A stretch of DNA of 42,639 bases from Candidatus Gastranaerophilales bacterium (GTDB taxonomy: Bacteria > Cyanobacteriota > Vampirovibrionia > Gastranaerophilales > Gastranaerophilaceae): positions 1 to 42,639 of the forward strand of contig CALUPP010000077.1 of NCBI GenBank assembly GCA_944322685.1, in the 5' to 3' direction. Shown here piece by piece: positions 1-7,534 of this stretch. The translations under genes and the position numbers were made by a program. The notes under the pieces are model-generated. The model was given only the letters and a program-made list of their open reading frames with translations. It was not told the origin of the DNA and did not search any database. Within the stretch, counting starts at the first letter, position 1, and each line of letters opens with the position of its first letter.

Positions 1-2
1 TT

Positions 3-239
3 TATATAGGAGTTACAGGTAATTTACAAAAAAGAGTTTGGGAGCATAAAAATAAAGTAGTTGATGGTTTTACGAAAAAATATAATGTTGACAGATTGGT
101 ATATTATGAATTAACTGACTCTGTTGATGCAGCCCTAAATCGCGAAAAACAATTAAAGCGTTGGCATAGGGAGTGGAAGATAAACTTGATTAAGGAAATG
201 AATCCGGAATTTAAAGATTTATCTCTGGATTGGAAATAA
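3..239 (+). CDS. GIY-YIG superfamily endonuclease-like protein (5' truncated by window edge)
   Basis: The open frame enters at base 3 and ends at the TAA at 237-239. It begins YIGVTGNLQKRVWEHK, which is the YIG half of the GIY-YIG signature followed by the helix carrying the conserved Arg and His. A later RxxQLKRWHREWK stretch and a short Lys-rich tail follow, as in the small (about 85-100 aa) UPF0213-type single-domain GIY-YIG proteins. The GIY strand and start codon lie upstream of the window. The family fold is that of metal-dependent nucleases, but the cellular role of the stand-alone members is poorly known. Two palindromic repeat elements begin six bases after the stop. Family assignment is firm; specific function is not. 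Confidence 0.88.
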   Translation, partial: YIGVTGNLQKRVWEHKNKVVDGFTKKYNVDRLVYYELTDSVDAALNREKQLKRWHREWKINLIKEMNPEFKDLSLDWK

Positions 240-244
240 ATATT

Positions 245-424
245 GTTATTCTGAATTTATTTCAGAATCTTACCAGTTTATCGTCATAACATCTATTTGG
301 TAAGACCCTGAAACAAGTTCAGGGTGACAACAATATAAATGTCATCCCGAATTTATTTCGGGATCTTACCGGTTGTAAACAGAAGCTTCAAGTTGGTAAG
401 ATGCTGAAACAAGTTCAGCATGAC
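245..424. repeat. Two tandem 84-nt inverted-pair palindromic elements (REP/BIME-like)
   Basis: Four 30-nt units lie at 245-274 (forward), 299-328 (reverse), 341-370 (forward) and 395-424 (reverse). Forward units run GT(C/T)AT, palindrome, CTTACC; reverse units are their complement. Each unit holds a perfect hairpin: 249-267, 305-325, 344-364 and 401-421. Arms are 7-8 bp around a 5-nt loop (TTTAT in forward units, ACAAG in reverse units). Arm bases differ between units (TTC, CCC, TCC, TGC at the outer end) but always with the compensating change on the other arm. Both forward-reverse pairs have exactly 24 nt between units, and the two pairs are 12 nt apart. Each 84-nt pair could also fold as one long imperfect hairpin. 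Confidence 0.93.
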
Positions 425-541
425 AGCTAGCTGATTGTTTAAATACTTGGTAATTTCCTAAGGACAAAGAACTGTCCGGCTTTTTAAGTTCTTCAATAAG
501 TTATTTCTTGATAATTTTGCGCTTGTTCGTAAAAACTTTGT
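425..541. other. Gene-free spacer after the repeat array
   Basis: AT-rich sequence between the repeat array and the 3' end of the MFS transporter gene. I see no convincing hairpin terminator, promoter or gene in it. Confidence 0.5.
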
Positions 542-2086
542 TCAATATTTAACTTTTTTAAACAAAAATACAAACGGAACCAGCAAAAAAATAACGGCAG
601 CGTAAATTTTGAAACAATCCATGAACGCAAGCAAATTCGCTTGCTGCTGAAGCTGTGTGTAAACCATAAAATTTGCTTTTTCCTGAGCGACGAACTGACC
701 CGTGTGAACGGCGATTCCGCTTTGAATTGCGGCGAGTTTTTCGACAAAACCGGGGTTCGAATAGGTCAAATTTCTGACAAGATGCGTCTGATGAACCTGC
801 CCCATGCGCTGAATGAGCGTGGAAACGACAGAAGTCCCGATTGCACCGCCAACGCTTTTTGCTAGGTTGAAAATTCCCGATGCATTCGTCATCTGACTGT
901 TTTTGAGGGTTACAAATGTGATTGTCATCAACGGAATCATCAAAAGGCTGAATGCAAACCCGCAAATTACGTTGGGAAGAATAATTGAACCCATGCCGAT
1001 GTTTAAATTCATGGAACCGAACATTATGTTGGAAAACGCAAGCAAAAACATGCCCGCAATCACAACATATCGCTGATCAATCCTGTTTGAAAGCACCGCA
1101 ACCGCAACCAGTCCGGCAAGCGACCCGAAACCCCTTGGACTGATGGCAAGCCCGCTCAAAGTTGCGGTATAGCCCATTAAATGCTGCAAAAACAGCGGTA
1201 AAATTGCAAGGGTGGAGTATAAAACCGCGCCGACAACGGCATTTAGGGATGTTCCGACAATAAAATTGCGGTCAAGAAAGACTTTTAAATCAACAATGGG
1301 CGCTTTTGTGCTCAGCTCACGCCAGATAAACCCGATAAAACAGCTCAACGACAGCGCCGTTGTCCAGCGAACCCATCTTGAGCCGAACCAGTCGGATTTT
1401 TGACCGTTGTCGAGAACAATTTGCAGCGAAAACAGCCAAATAATAAGCAAAATAAAGCCTATGTAATCGACTTTTGGAATTTTGCCTTTTTTTGCGTAGG
1501 GCGGGTCTTCAATGAACAAATTTCCGAGAATAACGGCGATTATGCCCACGGGAACGTTGATTAGAAAAATCCAGTGCCACGAATATGTGTCGGTAATCCA
1601 TCCTCCGAGCGTCGGGCCGATAATCGGAGCAAAAATCACCCCGAAACCGAATACGGACATCGCCACGCCCCGTTCTTCAACGGGAAATTCTTCCATCATG
1701 ACCGCCTGCCCGATTGGCATAATCGCACCGCCGCCCAAACCTTGAATTACGCGTGCAAAAATCAACATCCCCATGCTCGTCGCAAGCCCGCAAAGCGCTG
1801 ATGAGGCGGTAAAAAGGATTGTGGAAAGCAAAAGAAAGTTTTTGCGTCCGAAAAGGGTCGAAAACCACGCTGTTGACGGGATTATCACGCCGTTTGCCAC
1901 AAGATAACTCGTCAAAACCCATGTGGATTCGTCCTGCGTTGCGGAAAAACTGCCTGCAATGTTCGGAAGCGCAACATTTGCAATCGATGAATCCAAAACA
2001 ACCATAAAAATCGTAAGCATTACCGCGCTTGCGCTGTACCACGGGTTTTTTGAGGGTTTCCAGGCTTCTTGGGCGGCTGCGGTCAT
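542..2086 (-). CDS. emrB: EmrB/QacA-type MFS drug efflux transporter (DHA2, 14 TM)
   Basis: Predicted 514-aa inner-membrane proton/drug antiporter of the 14-helix DHA2 family. The first helix carries the family motif around VVLDSSIANVALPNIAGSF (residues about 29-47). The helix 2-3 loop has a motif A-like WFSTLFGRKNFL (about 74-85). Helix after helix continues to the C-terminus, with an IFAPIIGPTLGGWITD stretch typical of motif C. The start overlaps the stop of the upstream membrane fusion protein gene by 4 nt (ATGA), so translation is coupled. It would pump hydrophobic drugs through EmrA and an outer-membrane TolC-like channel encoded divergently here. By eye this locus is somewhat richer in GC than its neighbours. 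Substrate cannot be told from sequence. Confidence 0.93.
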   Translation of the reverse strand: MTAAAQEAWKPSKNPWYSASAVMLTIFMVVLDSSIANVALPNIAGSFSATQDESTWVLTSYLVANGVIIPSTAWFSTLFGRKNFLLLSTILFTASSALCGLATSMGMLIFARVIQGLGGGAIMPIGQAVMMEEFPVEERGVAMSVFGFGVIFAPIIGPTLGGWITDTYSWHWIFLINVPVGIIAVILGNLFIEDPPYAKKGKIPKVDYIGFILLIIWLFSLQIVLDNGQKSDWFGSRWVRWTTALSLSCFIGFIWRELSTKAPIVDLKVFLDRNFIVGTSLNAVVGAVLYSTLAILPLFLQHLMGYTATLSGLAISPRGFGSLAGLVAVAVLSNRIDQRYVVIAGMFLLAFSNIMFGSMNLNIGMGSIILPNVICGFAFSLLMIPLMTITFVTLKNSQMTNASGIFNLAKSVGGAIGTSVVSTLIQRMGQVHQTHLVRNLTYSNPGFVEKLAAIQSGIAVHTGQFVAQEKANFMVYTQLQQQANLLAFMDCFKIYAAVIFLLVPFVFLFKKVKY

Positions 2087-3105
2087 TTTACAAATACCTT
2101 TGGAATCACGGACATGCCGGGCTCGATGTTGTATTTCGGGTCAATCGGCTCTGTAAAAACTATTTTCACCGGAACGCGCTGAACGACCTTGACATAGCTT
2201 CCTACGGCGTTTTCGGGCGGAAACATGCTCATTTTTGCGCCCGTGCTTGACTGAATTGAATCAACTTTGCCCTTGAATTTCACGCCGGGGTAGGCATCGA
2301 CCTTTATTTCGACGTTTTGGCCCGGTTTTATGTGCTCAAGCTGCGTTTCTTTGTAATTCGCCACGACCCAGCGCTTGTCCGGCACGAGCGAGAACATTGG
2401 CGAGCCCGTATGGATGTATGCGCCCTCTTCGGCAGAGCGGTTTGTGATTTTTCCGTCCTCCGTTGCGTAAATTTTTGTGTAAGAAAGGTCAAGTTTGGCC
2501 TGTTCCATGGCGGCTTTGAGCTTTTGGAGCTCGGCGTCGGCGACTTTGTTCTTTCTTTTTGAAAAAACGTTCTCCTGCGCGCCTGTGAGGCTTGCGCGTG
2601 CCTGTTCGTATTTTGAGCGGGCCCGGTCAAGCTCCTGCTGTGACACAGCGCCCTTTTTAAACAGCCCCTCGTACCTCTCTAAATCCTGTTTTGCAAGCTC
2701 AAGGTCAATATCTGCGGCATTTTCGGTTGCTTTTGCCGATTTTTGGCGGTAAAGCGCCATGTCGTAGGACGCTTTTGCCTGTTCGTAGCGCACTTTGAAG
2801 TCCCTGTCGTCGATTTCAATCAAAAGCGCGCCTTTTTTGACATGTTCGTTGTCGTCAATGTGTAGTTTTGAGATTATGCCGGAGATTTTCGGGCTCACGC
2901 GGATGATGTGCCCCTCAACAAACGCGTCGTCCGTCGAAACAAAGGAAGAAAAATACCGCCATCCGACCCAAAAAAGCGCTGCGGCAATGATTAGAAGCAA
3001 AAAAATGTATCTTTTTTTGAAAAATCTTTTTGTTTTAGCACGCTTACGCCCCCGTTTTTGCGGTTTTTCGCCGGATTTCGGGGTTGTGTTGTCTTCGTCT
3101 GCCAT
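2083..3105 (-). CDS. emrA: HlyD/EmrA-family membrane fusion protein
   Basis: Predicted 340-aa periplasmic adaptor linking the MFS pump to an outer-membrane channel. It has a basic cytoplasmic N-terminus rich in Lys and Arg (about 1-28), one membrane anchor (about 29-50, RYIFLLLIIAAALFWVGWRY), and a first half lipoyl-like domain (ISGIISKLHIDDNEHVKKG). A long coiled-coil hairpin follows (about 95-205), then the second lipoyl half and a beta-barrel domain (GAYIHTGSPMFSLVPDKRWV and beyond). Length is normal for EmrA. It lies 9 nt downstream of marR and overlaps emrB by 4 nt, so the three form one operon. Confidence 0.93.
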   Translation of the reverse strand: MADEDNTTPKSGEKPQKRGRKRAKTKRFFKKRYIFLLLIIAAALFWVGWRYFSSFVSTDDAFVEGHIIRVSPKISGIISKLHIDDNEHVKKGALLIEIDDRDFKVRYEQAKASYDMALYRQKSAKATENAADIDLELAKQDLERYEGLFKKGAVSQQELDRARSKYEQARASLTGAQENVFSKRKNKVADAELQKLKAAMEQAKLDLSYTKIYATEDGKITNRSAEEGAYIHTGSPMFSLVPDKRWVVANYKETQLEHIKPGQNVEIKVDAYPGVKFKGKVDSIQSSTGAKMSMFPPENAVGSYVKVVQRVPVKIVFTEPIDPKYNIEPGMSVIPKVFVK

Positions 3106-3114
3106 TTTTTGTCC

Positions 3115-3597
3115 TTATATCTGCTGGGAACAGGAATCCTCCAGATTATCCCTTATTTGCTTCAATACCGAACGGCAGATTTCCAAATCCTTATCAGAAA
3201 TGCTTTTTTGAATCCTATCCTGAAACTCCTGCTTAAAAGGCGCCATTAATTCTACTTTTTCAAGCCCCGGCGGAGTTATATGGATTTTTGAGATTCGTTT
3301 GTTTCCGGGGTCTTTTTCCCTTTTTACATAACCTTTCTTTTCAAGAATATCAAGCATTCTGGTAATATTCGGACGGTCTTTGTTCAGCAAAAAAGCAAGC
3401 TGCCTCTGGTATAATCCGTCTTGAACAGATAATACAAACAAAATGCCGAACTGTTCATAGGTTATGTCGGTTACTCCGACCGATTTTAAAAGTTTTGAGA
3501 CTGCTATCTTAATGTACGAGTCGGTCTGGGCAAGCTCGTAGCAAACATTGTCCGTTATTTGGCTAATTTCAATCGTTATGTCGTCTAATTGTTTCAA
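3115..3597 (-). CDS. MarR-family transcriptional regulator of the efflux operon
   Basis: A winged-helix MarR protein. The recognition region is LYQRQLAFLLNKDRPNITRM, followed by LDILEKKGYVKREKDPGNKR, which is the helix-wing signature with the conserved D-x-x-x-(K/R)-R wing. The frame is open up to an ATG at 3687, which would give 190 aa and overlap the divergent gene's start. I choose the TTG at 3597 (160 aa, nearer the family's 140-155 aa), because the upstream extension is low-complexity and crosses a palindromic operator-like site at 3633-3648. The true start is uncertain. It heads marR-emrA-emrB and probably represses this operon and the divergent tolC-like gene until a ligand binds. Confidence 0.82.
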   Translation of the reverse strand: MKQLDDITIEISQITDNVCYELAQTDSYIKIAVSKLLKSVGVTDITYEQFGILFVLSVQDGLYQRQLAFLLNKDRPNITRMLDILEKKGYVKREKDPGNKRISKIHITPPGLEKVELMAPFKQEFQDRIQKSISDKDLEICRSVLKQIRDNLEDSCSQQI

Positions 3598-3632
3598 TTT
3601 AAATTTACTATTATAAATATTAATATTCCAAC

Positions 3633-3648
3633 TGTTATAATGATAACA
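3633..3648. promoter_or_regulatory. Palindromic MarR-operator-like site overlapping a TATAAT box
   Basis: Perfect inverted repeat TGTTAT-AATG-ATAACA in the region between the divergent marR and tolC-like genes. Bases 3636-3641 read TATAAT on the plus strand, so a bound repressor would cover a likely -10 box for the tolC-like gene. A second TATAAT on the minus strand (3611-3616) could serve marR. No good -35 element is seen for either. Operator function is inferred from position and symmetry. Confidence 0.55.
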
Positions 3649-3686
3649 TTTTTCTGAAAATGTGGCAAGAAAGGCGTGCGTTAGCA

Positions 3687-5093
3687 ATGAAGACGGTCAG
3701 TAAGAGGTTTTTTGCTTGTTTTATTTGCGTTTTGCTTGCTTTTTTGCCCCTGTCCGGTTGCGCAAAGCCTCAAAAAATCAGCGCGGGCGTAAGTGATTAC
3801 CGGCTTGATTATGTAAATATCGACTGGTGGGGGAATTTCAGCGATCCATACATAAAAGAGTACGTTTTTAAAACCGTTTCCAACAATCATGACCTCAAAA
3901 TCGCGACGCTGAGGACAAAAGAATTTTATCAGAACATGAAAATTACTTTTGCAAAGGAATTGCCAACGGTAAATTTTCTGGCGAATTATGTGAGAATCCG
4001 AACGCCCGGTTTTGATTTTAACGGCCTGATTCTTGATAATACGAGCTCAAATATTTTCTCAATCCCTTTGATGGCGCAATATGAAGCGGATATTTTTCTC
4101 AAAAACCATGATAAAACAAAATCCGCAAAAAAGGAGCTCGAAGCCGTGCGTTTTCAGGAAAAAAGCTCCTATATTTCGCTTGCGGCAGCCGCCGGAACCG
4201 CATATATAAACATTTTGCGGCTTGATAAAACCATAAAACTCCAGGAAGAAATCGTAAAAGTGCGAAAACGGGTCTGGGAGCTGACAGAGGATAGATATAA
4301 ACTGGGCCTTGCATCGACTTTTGACACGACGGCACGCAATCAGCAGCACACTATGGCAATAGTTGTTCTGAATGACCTGAAAAAACAGCGTGCAGAGCTA
4401 TTGCATGAGCTTTCGGTGCTTATCGGCGAATCCCCGACATGTGCGGACGGGCTTGTGCGCGGGAATTTGGACGATTTCGAATACAAAAAAGAAATCCCCG
4501 CCGAAATCAGCTCAAAAATCGTTTTCAGCCGGCCGGATCTTATGGAAACAGAAGCAAAACTCCAAAAAGCCAAAATTGATATTCGCGTCGCAAGAAAAGA
4601 GTTCCTGCCGACGATTTCAATCGCAGGAATAGCCGGATTTACTGCGCTGGATTTGAGCAAACTTTTTGATTGGGATCAATTTCTTGCACTTGTCGCGGCA
4701 GGTGCCGTTCAGAAGCTTTTTACGGGTGGCAGGCTTGTTTCAGGGTTGAAAAAGCAAAAAATTCTTTATCAGGAGCTTTTTGAGGAGTACAAACAACGCG
4801 ATTTGCAGGCCATTCAGGAGATTAACGACAGCCTTTGTGCGATAAAATACGATACGAAGACGGACAAGGCGAACGAAGAAAAGGTAAAGCTCGAAAAATA
4901 CAACTACGGGCTGATAAATCTGCGTTACGAAAGCGGGATTACGTCGGATTTTGACCGGATTCAGTTCCTCGAAAACCTTATTGTGCTTGAAAAAGAAAAA
5001 GCGGATAGCAAAACGCGCAGGCTGATTGATTATTTGAGTTTGTACAAGGCTGCGGGCGGGGTTTTGGAAATTCCTGCCCAAAAATCGCCGTAA
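3687..5093 (+). CDS. TolC/NodT-family outer-membrane efflux lipoprotein
   Basis: Predicted 468-aa outer-membrane factor. From the ATG at 3687 the protein has a lipoprotein signal peptide ending in the lipobox LSGC (Cys25). An ATG at 3660 in the same frame would add nine charged residues in front of it, so it is less likely. The body has the two-fold repeat of helical hairpins and strands of the family: LRTKEFYQNMKITFAKELPT, then EEIVKVRKRVWELTEDRYKL for the first half; SRPDLMETEAKLQKAKIDIR and the TGGRLVSGLKKQKILYQELF region for the second. It is divergent from marR-emrA-emrB and supplies the missing outer-membrane part of a complete tripartite pump. Confidence 0.92.
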   Translation: MKTVSKRFFACFICVLLAFLPLSGCAKPQKISAGVSDYRLDYVNIDWWGNFSDPYIKEYVFKTVSNNHDLKIATLRTKEFYQNMKITFAKELPTVNFLANYVRIRTPGFDFNGLILDNTSSNIFSIPLMAQYEADIFLKNHDKTKSAKKELEAVRFQEKSSYISLAAAAGTAYINILRLDKTIKLQEEIVKVRKRVWELTEDRYKLGLASTFDTTARNQQHTMAIVVLNDLKKQRAELLHELSVLIGESPTCADGLVRGNLDDFEYKKEIPAEISSKIVFSRPDLMETEAKLQKAKIDIRVARKEFLPTISIAGIAGFTALDLSKLFDWDQFLALVAAGAVQKLFTGGRLVSGLKKQKILYQELFEEYKQRDLQAIQEINDSLCAIKYDTKTDKANEEKVKLEKYNYGLINLRYESGITSDFDRIQFLENLIVLEKEKADSKTRRLIDYLSLYKAAGGVLEIPAQKSP

Positions 5094-5158
5094 ATCTCAA
5101 ATTTTAAAGCATTTTTCCGCAAAAAACGTTATTAAGGAAAATAAATGCGCTTTTGGTG

Positions 5159-5198
5159 GGCAAATTATGATTTTTAGGTACGAATCGTAAAATTTGCC
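5159..5198 (+). repeat. Stem-loop downstream of the tolC-like gene
   Basis: Arms GGCAAATT (5159-5166) and AATTTGCC (5191-5198) enclose a smaller palindrome TACGAATCGTA (5179-5189). It lies 65 nt after the tolC-like stop. There is no clear T-run, so terminator function is uncertain. A similar GGCAATTTG/CAAATTGCC pair follows kdsB. Confidence 0.4.
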
Positions 5199-5231
5199 GA
5201 TTTTTGCGCTAAAACGCCATTATAAAATGAA

Positions 5232-5266
5232 AAATCCCGCTTTATAGCAAAAAATCAGGCGGATTT
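5232..5266 (-). terminator. Possible terminator of the FlaG-like gene
   Basis: On the minus strand AAATCCGC pairs with GCGGGATTT (one bulged base) across an 18-nt loop, followed by the T-rich stretch TTCATTTTATA. It begins 30 nt after the FlaG-like stop codon. The stem is short and imperfect. Confidence 0.4.
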
Positions 5267-5295
5267 ACCCGGCCGGCCGCTGTTTTTATGAAGAA

Positions 5296-5736
5296 TTACG
5301 CCTTTTTATTAACAATAACGCCCGGAACATCGGCGAGATTGGTGAAAACTTTCATTACGTCCTCGGGAGAAATCACCCTTAAAATTTTCCCGGTTTCGGA
5401 GTCATAGATTTCTATCATTTGTTCCCTGTTCAGCCTGAAATGATATCTGGAAACATCCGGAGCCGGTCTCGGGTTTTTTTTACGGCCTTTTGGGGATTGT
5501 TGCTGGTTTTCGTCCTGCTCATTTTCGTTTTCATCTCCGGGAAGGTATGCCATCCCTCCGTATCCGGCATCGCGGTCTTTTCTGGCGGTTTTAGCTTTTT
5601 TCGTTACGCCGTCAACGTCCCTTATTTGAACATCGTTGCCCTGACGCGCCAGAGCTTCTGCCTCTGAGGACATCGCGGAGGATGTTTTGTTTATATTTAA
5701 GCCCGTATTTGCGATTGAAAATCCGTCAACGCCCAT
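5296..5736 (-). CDS. FlaG-domain-like protein with a disordered linker
   Basis: Predicted 146-aa protein. The ATG at 5736 is chosen because GGGGGT lies 5-10 nt upstream; an upstream ATG at 5763 has no ribosome-binding site. Residues about 1-35 (MGVDGFSIANTGLNINKTSS) resemble the start of flagellar axial proteins. Residues about 50-90 are polar and probably disordered (Asn/Glu/Gln-rich, then Lys/Arg/Pro). The C-terminal 45 residues (IEIYDSETGKILRVISPEDV) match the FlaG pattern of a hydrophobic strand, D-x-x-T-G and an I-x-P-E-(E/D) helix. FlaG proteins influence filament length in some bacteria. No flagellin is in the window; flagellar genes occur about 35 kb away. Assignment rests on the C-terminal pattern only. 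Confidence 0.6.
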   Translation of the reverse strand: MGVDGFSIANTGLNINKTSSAMSSEAEALARQGNDVQIRDVDGVTKKAKTARKDRDAGYGGMAYLPGDENENEQDENQQQSPKGRKKNPRPAPDVSRYHFRLNREQMIEIYDSETGKILRVISPEDVMKVFTNLADVPGVIVNKKA

Positions 5737-5818
5737 TTTACCCCCTATAATGTATTGGCACAAGCTCTATATATGTTATAATAACATATATTAGCAATTT
5801 TTACAGTTAGGAAAATTA

Positions 5819-6562
5819 ATGACCAATAATCTGGAAGCACTTATAAACACAATTTTAAATGCGCCTGCTTGGGTAAAAGAAGTTATCTATTCCGATTTGA
5901 AAAAACACTTGGAAACCAGCTTTGGCAAAGAAGCTGTTAACCAGGAAGAAAATTTTTACACGATTTATGCACCGGAAATCACATATAAGGGCAAAAAAGA
6001 GCTCGAAACTCATGAACACGGGCACGAAATGAATATTTATAAGTATCTTGCGGGTGCAAATAACGGCCAAAGGGTTGTAGATATTACTTTGAACAACTTT
6101 TGGACGCTCGAAGAATCCTCCAGATACCTTGCTTATTGCCTGAAAAATGAATATATACACGAACCCAAAAATCCGGTGGTGTCCGCTTCAATATATTACC
6201 TCGGAAGCGAAATCAGGCTCGGCGAATACGTTAAAAGGATTAATCTTATTGACATAAATCAGCTTGATGATGCGCTGAGAAAGCAAAAAGAGCTGAATGC
6301 CGGCTCCTCTTACCACAAACTCGGCGAAGTCCTTATTGAAATGGGGCTTATTGTTAATGAAGATATCGTGAAAATTCTGCAAATCAAGGACGAAAGCAAA
6401 AAAAGATTCATGCTTTCCATGGATTTGACAAAATCTCAAGGCACTGCGCAGGTCAATTTTAAGGAATTGCAAGAAAAAATCGACAAACTCGCGAAAGAAA
6501 ACTCAATTCTTAAAGAAAAACTGCGCGCAATATTCAATATTCAAAATAAATCCTCAAAATAA
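5819..6562 (+). CDS. Hypothetical protein with a GspE/PilB N-terminal-like (MshEN) domain and C-terminal coiled coil
   Basis: 247 aa with AGGA 8-11 nt upstream of the ATG. Residues about 1-125 are unrecognised. Residues about 128-195 (IRLGEYVKRINLIDINQLDD, then KLGEVLIEMGLIVNEDIVKI) show the LGE(Y/V)L-x-x-x-(G/N)-L-I-x-x-x-x-L pattern repeated twice. This is typical of the N-terminal domain of type II secretion/type IV pilus ATPases, which in MshE binds c-di-GMP. There is no ATPase domain. The last 35 residues form a heptad-like coiled coil. The stop shares one base with the asparaginase start (TAATG), so the two are translationally coupled. Function unknown; a sensory or adaptor role is inference. 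Confidence 0.7.
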   Translation: MTNNLEALINTILNAPAWVKEVIYSDLKKHLETSFGKEAVNQEENFYTIYAPEITYKGKKELETHEHGHEMNIYKYLAGANNGQRVVDITLNNFWTLEESSRYLAYCLKNEYIHEPKNPVVSASIYYLGSEIRLGEYVKRINLIDINQLDDALRKQKELNAGSSYHKLGEVLIEMGLIVNEDIVKILQIKDESKKRFMLSMDLTKSQGTAQVNFKELQEKIDKLAKENSILKEKLRAIFNIQNKSSK

Positions 6563-7530
6563 TGAACAAACCGGCCCTTTTATTAAGACAAACCCGTGAA
6601 AATCTTGTGGAAACCGAGTTTTACGGATATATTGTTTTTTCTGACGAAAATAAGCAGATTTTTGCCTATGGTGATGCCGGGGATTATCCGTTTTTTCATC
6701 GCTCCTGCGCAAAACCCCTCCAGGCCGCTTTTGCGGATGAATTGGGCGTTTTTGAATATTTTGAGATGACAGAAGAAGAAATTTCCGTCTGCTGCGGCTC
6801 GCATACGGGCGAAAAATTGCATATTGATATATTAAAAGGGCTGCTTGAAAAAGGGGGCTTGAGCGAAAATGACCTGAAATGCCCGATTATCCCTCCGTTG
6901 AACAATTTTGACGGAATTACCGAATTTTCACCCCTGCATAATAACTGTTCGGGCAAACATACGCTGATGCTCCTCACATGCCGCAAAATGGGCTGGAAAA
7001 TCGAAAATTATTTGGATTTTGAGCACCCGCTCCAGGCCGGAATGTATGAAAAAATTAAATCGCTGTGCGAAATAACAACAGAATTGCCAAAAACCCTCGA
7101 CGGCTGCACTGCACCGAATTTTGCGACGCCGATTTTGGCGTTGAACAGGGCGTTTTTGAATTTACATCGCTTTCATCCGTCAATAACTTCGGCCATGATG
7201 GCTCATCCGTATATTTGCGGCGGAAAAAACCGGCTCGACACCCACCTGATGCAAATTTCGCCCTATATTTGCGCAAAAGTCGGCGCAGGCGGGCTTTGTA
7301 CCGTGCTAAATACGAAAATTTCACAAGTTTTCACGATAAAAATCATTGACGCCAACATGAAAGCCAGAACACTCATTGCGCTGGAAATATTGAGGCAGAA
7401 AAAATGGATTGACGAAAGCTCCATAGATAAAAATCTCCTTAATGAATTTTTTGATTACGGCGTTTATACCGAAACCGGCGTTCGCACGGGAAAATATGAG
7501 CCGCAATTCAATTTTTCGGCCCATATTTGA
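6562..7530 (+). CDS. L-asparaginase, Rhizobium-type (asparaginase II family)
   Basis: Predicted 322-aa enzyme hydrolysing L-asparagine to aspartate and ammonia. It belongs to the thermolabile asparaginase II family typified by Rhizobium etli ReAV, unrelated to the E. coli AnsA/AnsB fold. Residues matching the family's active site are visible: Ser48 and Lys51 in HRSCAKPLQA, Ser80 in CCGSHTG, Cys130 and Lys133 in NNCSGKH, and Cys183 in LDGCTAP (the probable metal-site Cys-Lys-Cys set). Lys240 lies in AKVGAGGL. No signal peptide, so cytoplasmic. Its start overlaps the preceding gene's stop by one base, and it ends 4 nt from the convergent next gene. Confidence 0.9.
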   Translation: MNKPALLLRQTRENLVETEFYGYIVFSDENKQIFAYGDAGDYPFFHRSCAKPLQAAFADELGVFEYFEMTEEEISVCCGSHTGEKLHIDILKGLLEKGGLSENDLKCPIIPPLNNFDGITEFSPLHNNCSGKHTLMLLTCRKMGWKIENYLDFEHPLQAGMYEKIKSLCEITTELPKTLDGCTAPNFATPILALNRAFLNLHRFHPSITSAMMAHPYICGGKNRLDTHLMQISPYICAKVGAGGLCTVLNTKISQVFTIKIIDANMKARTLIALEILRQKKWIDESSIDKNLLNEFFDYGVYTETGVRTGKYEPQFNFSAHI

Positions 7531-7534
7531 TTTT

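Noticed and set aside
245-424. A small CRISPR array
   Set aside because: The 30-nt repeats alternate in orientation and each is itself a palindrome. Spacing is 24/12/24 nt, and no cas gene is near. This fits a REP/BIME-like element.
493-747. Minus-strand 84-aa frame near the 3' end of emrB
   Set aside because: It overlaps emrB in another frame on the same strand, has low-complexity hydrophobic/aromatic content and no ribosome-binding site.
745-770. A tRNA T-loop-like GGTTCGAAT sequence
   Set aside because: It lies inside emrB coding sequence and has no matching acceptor, D-arm or anticodon stems around it.
1677-2042. 121-aa minus-strand frame inside emrB
   Set aside because: Shadow frame of the transporter gene; Cys/Arg/Gly-rich composition of an out-of-frame reading.
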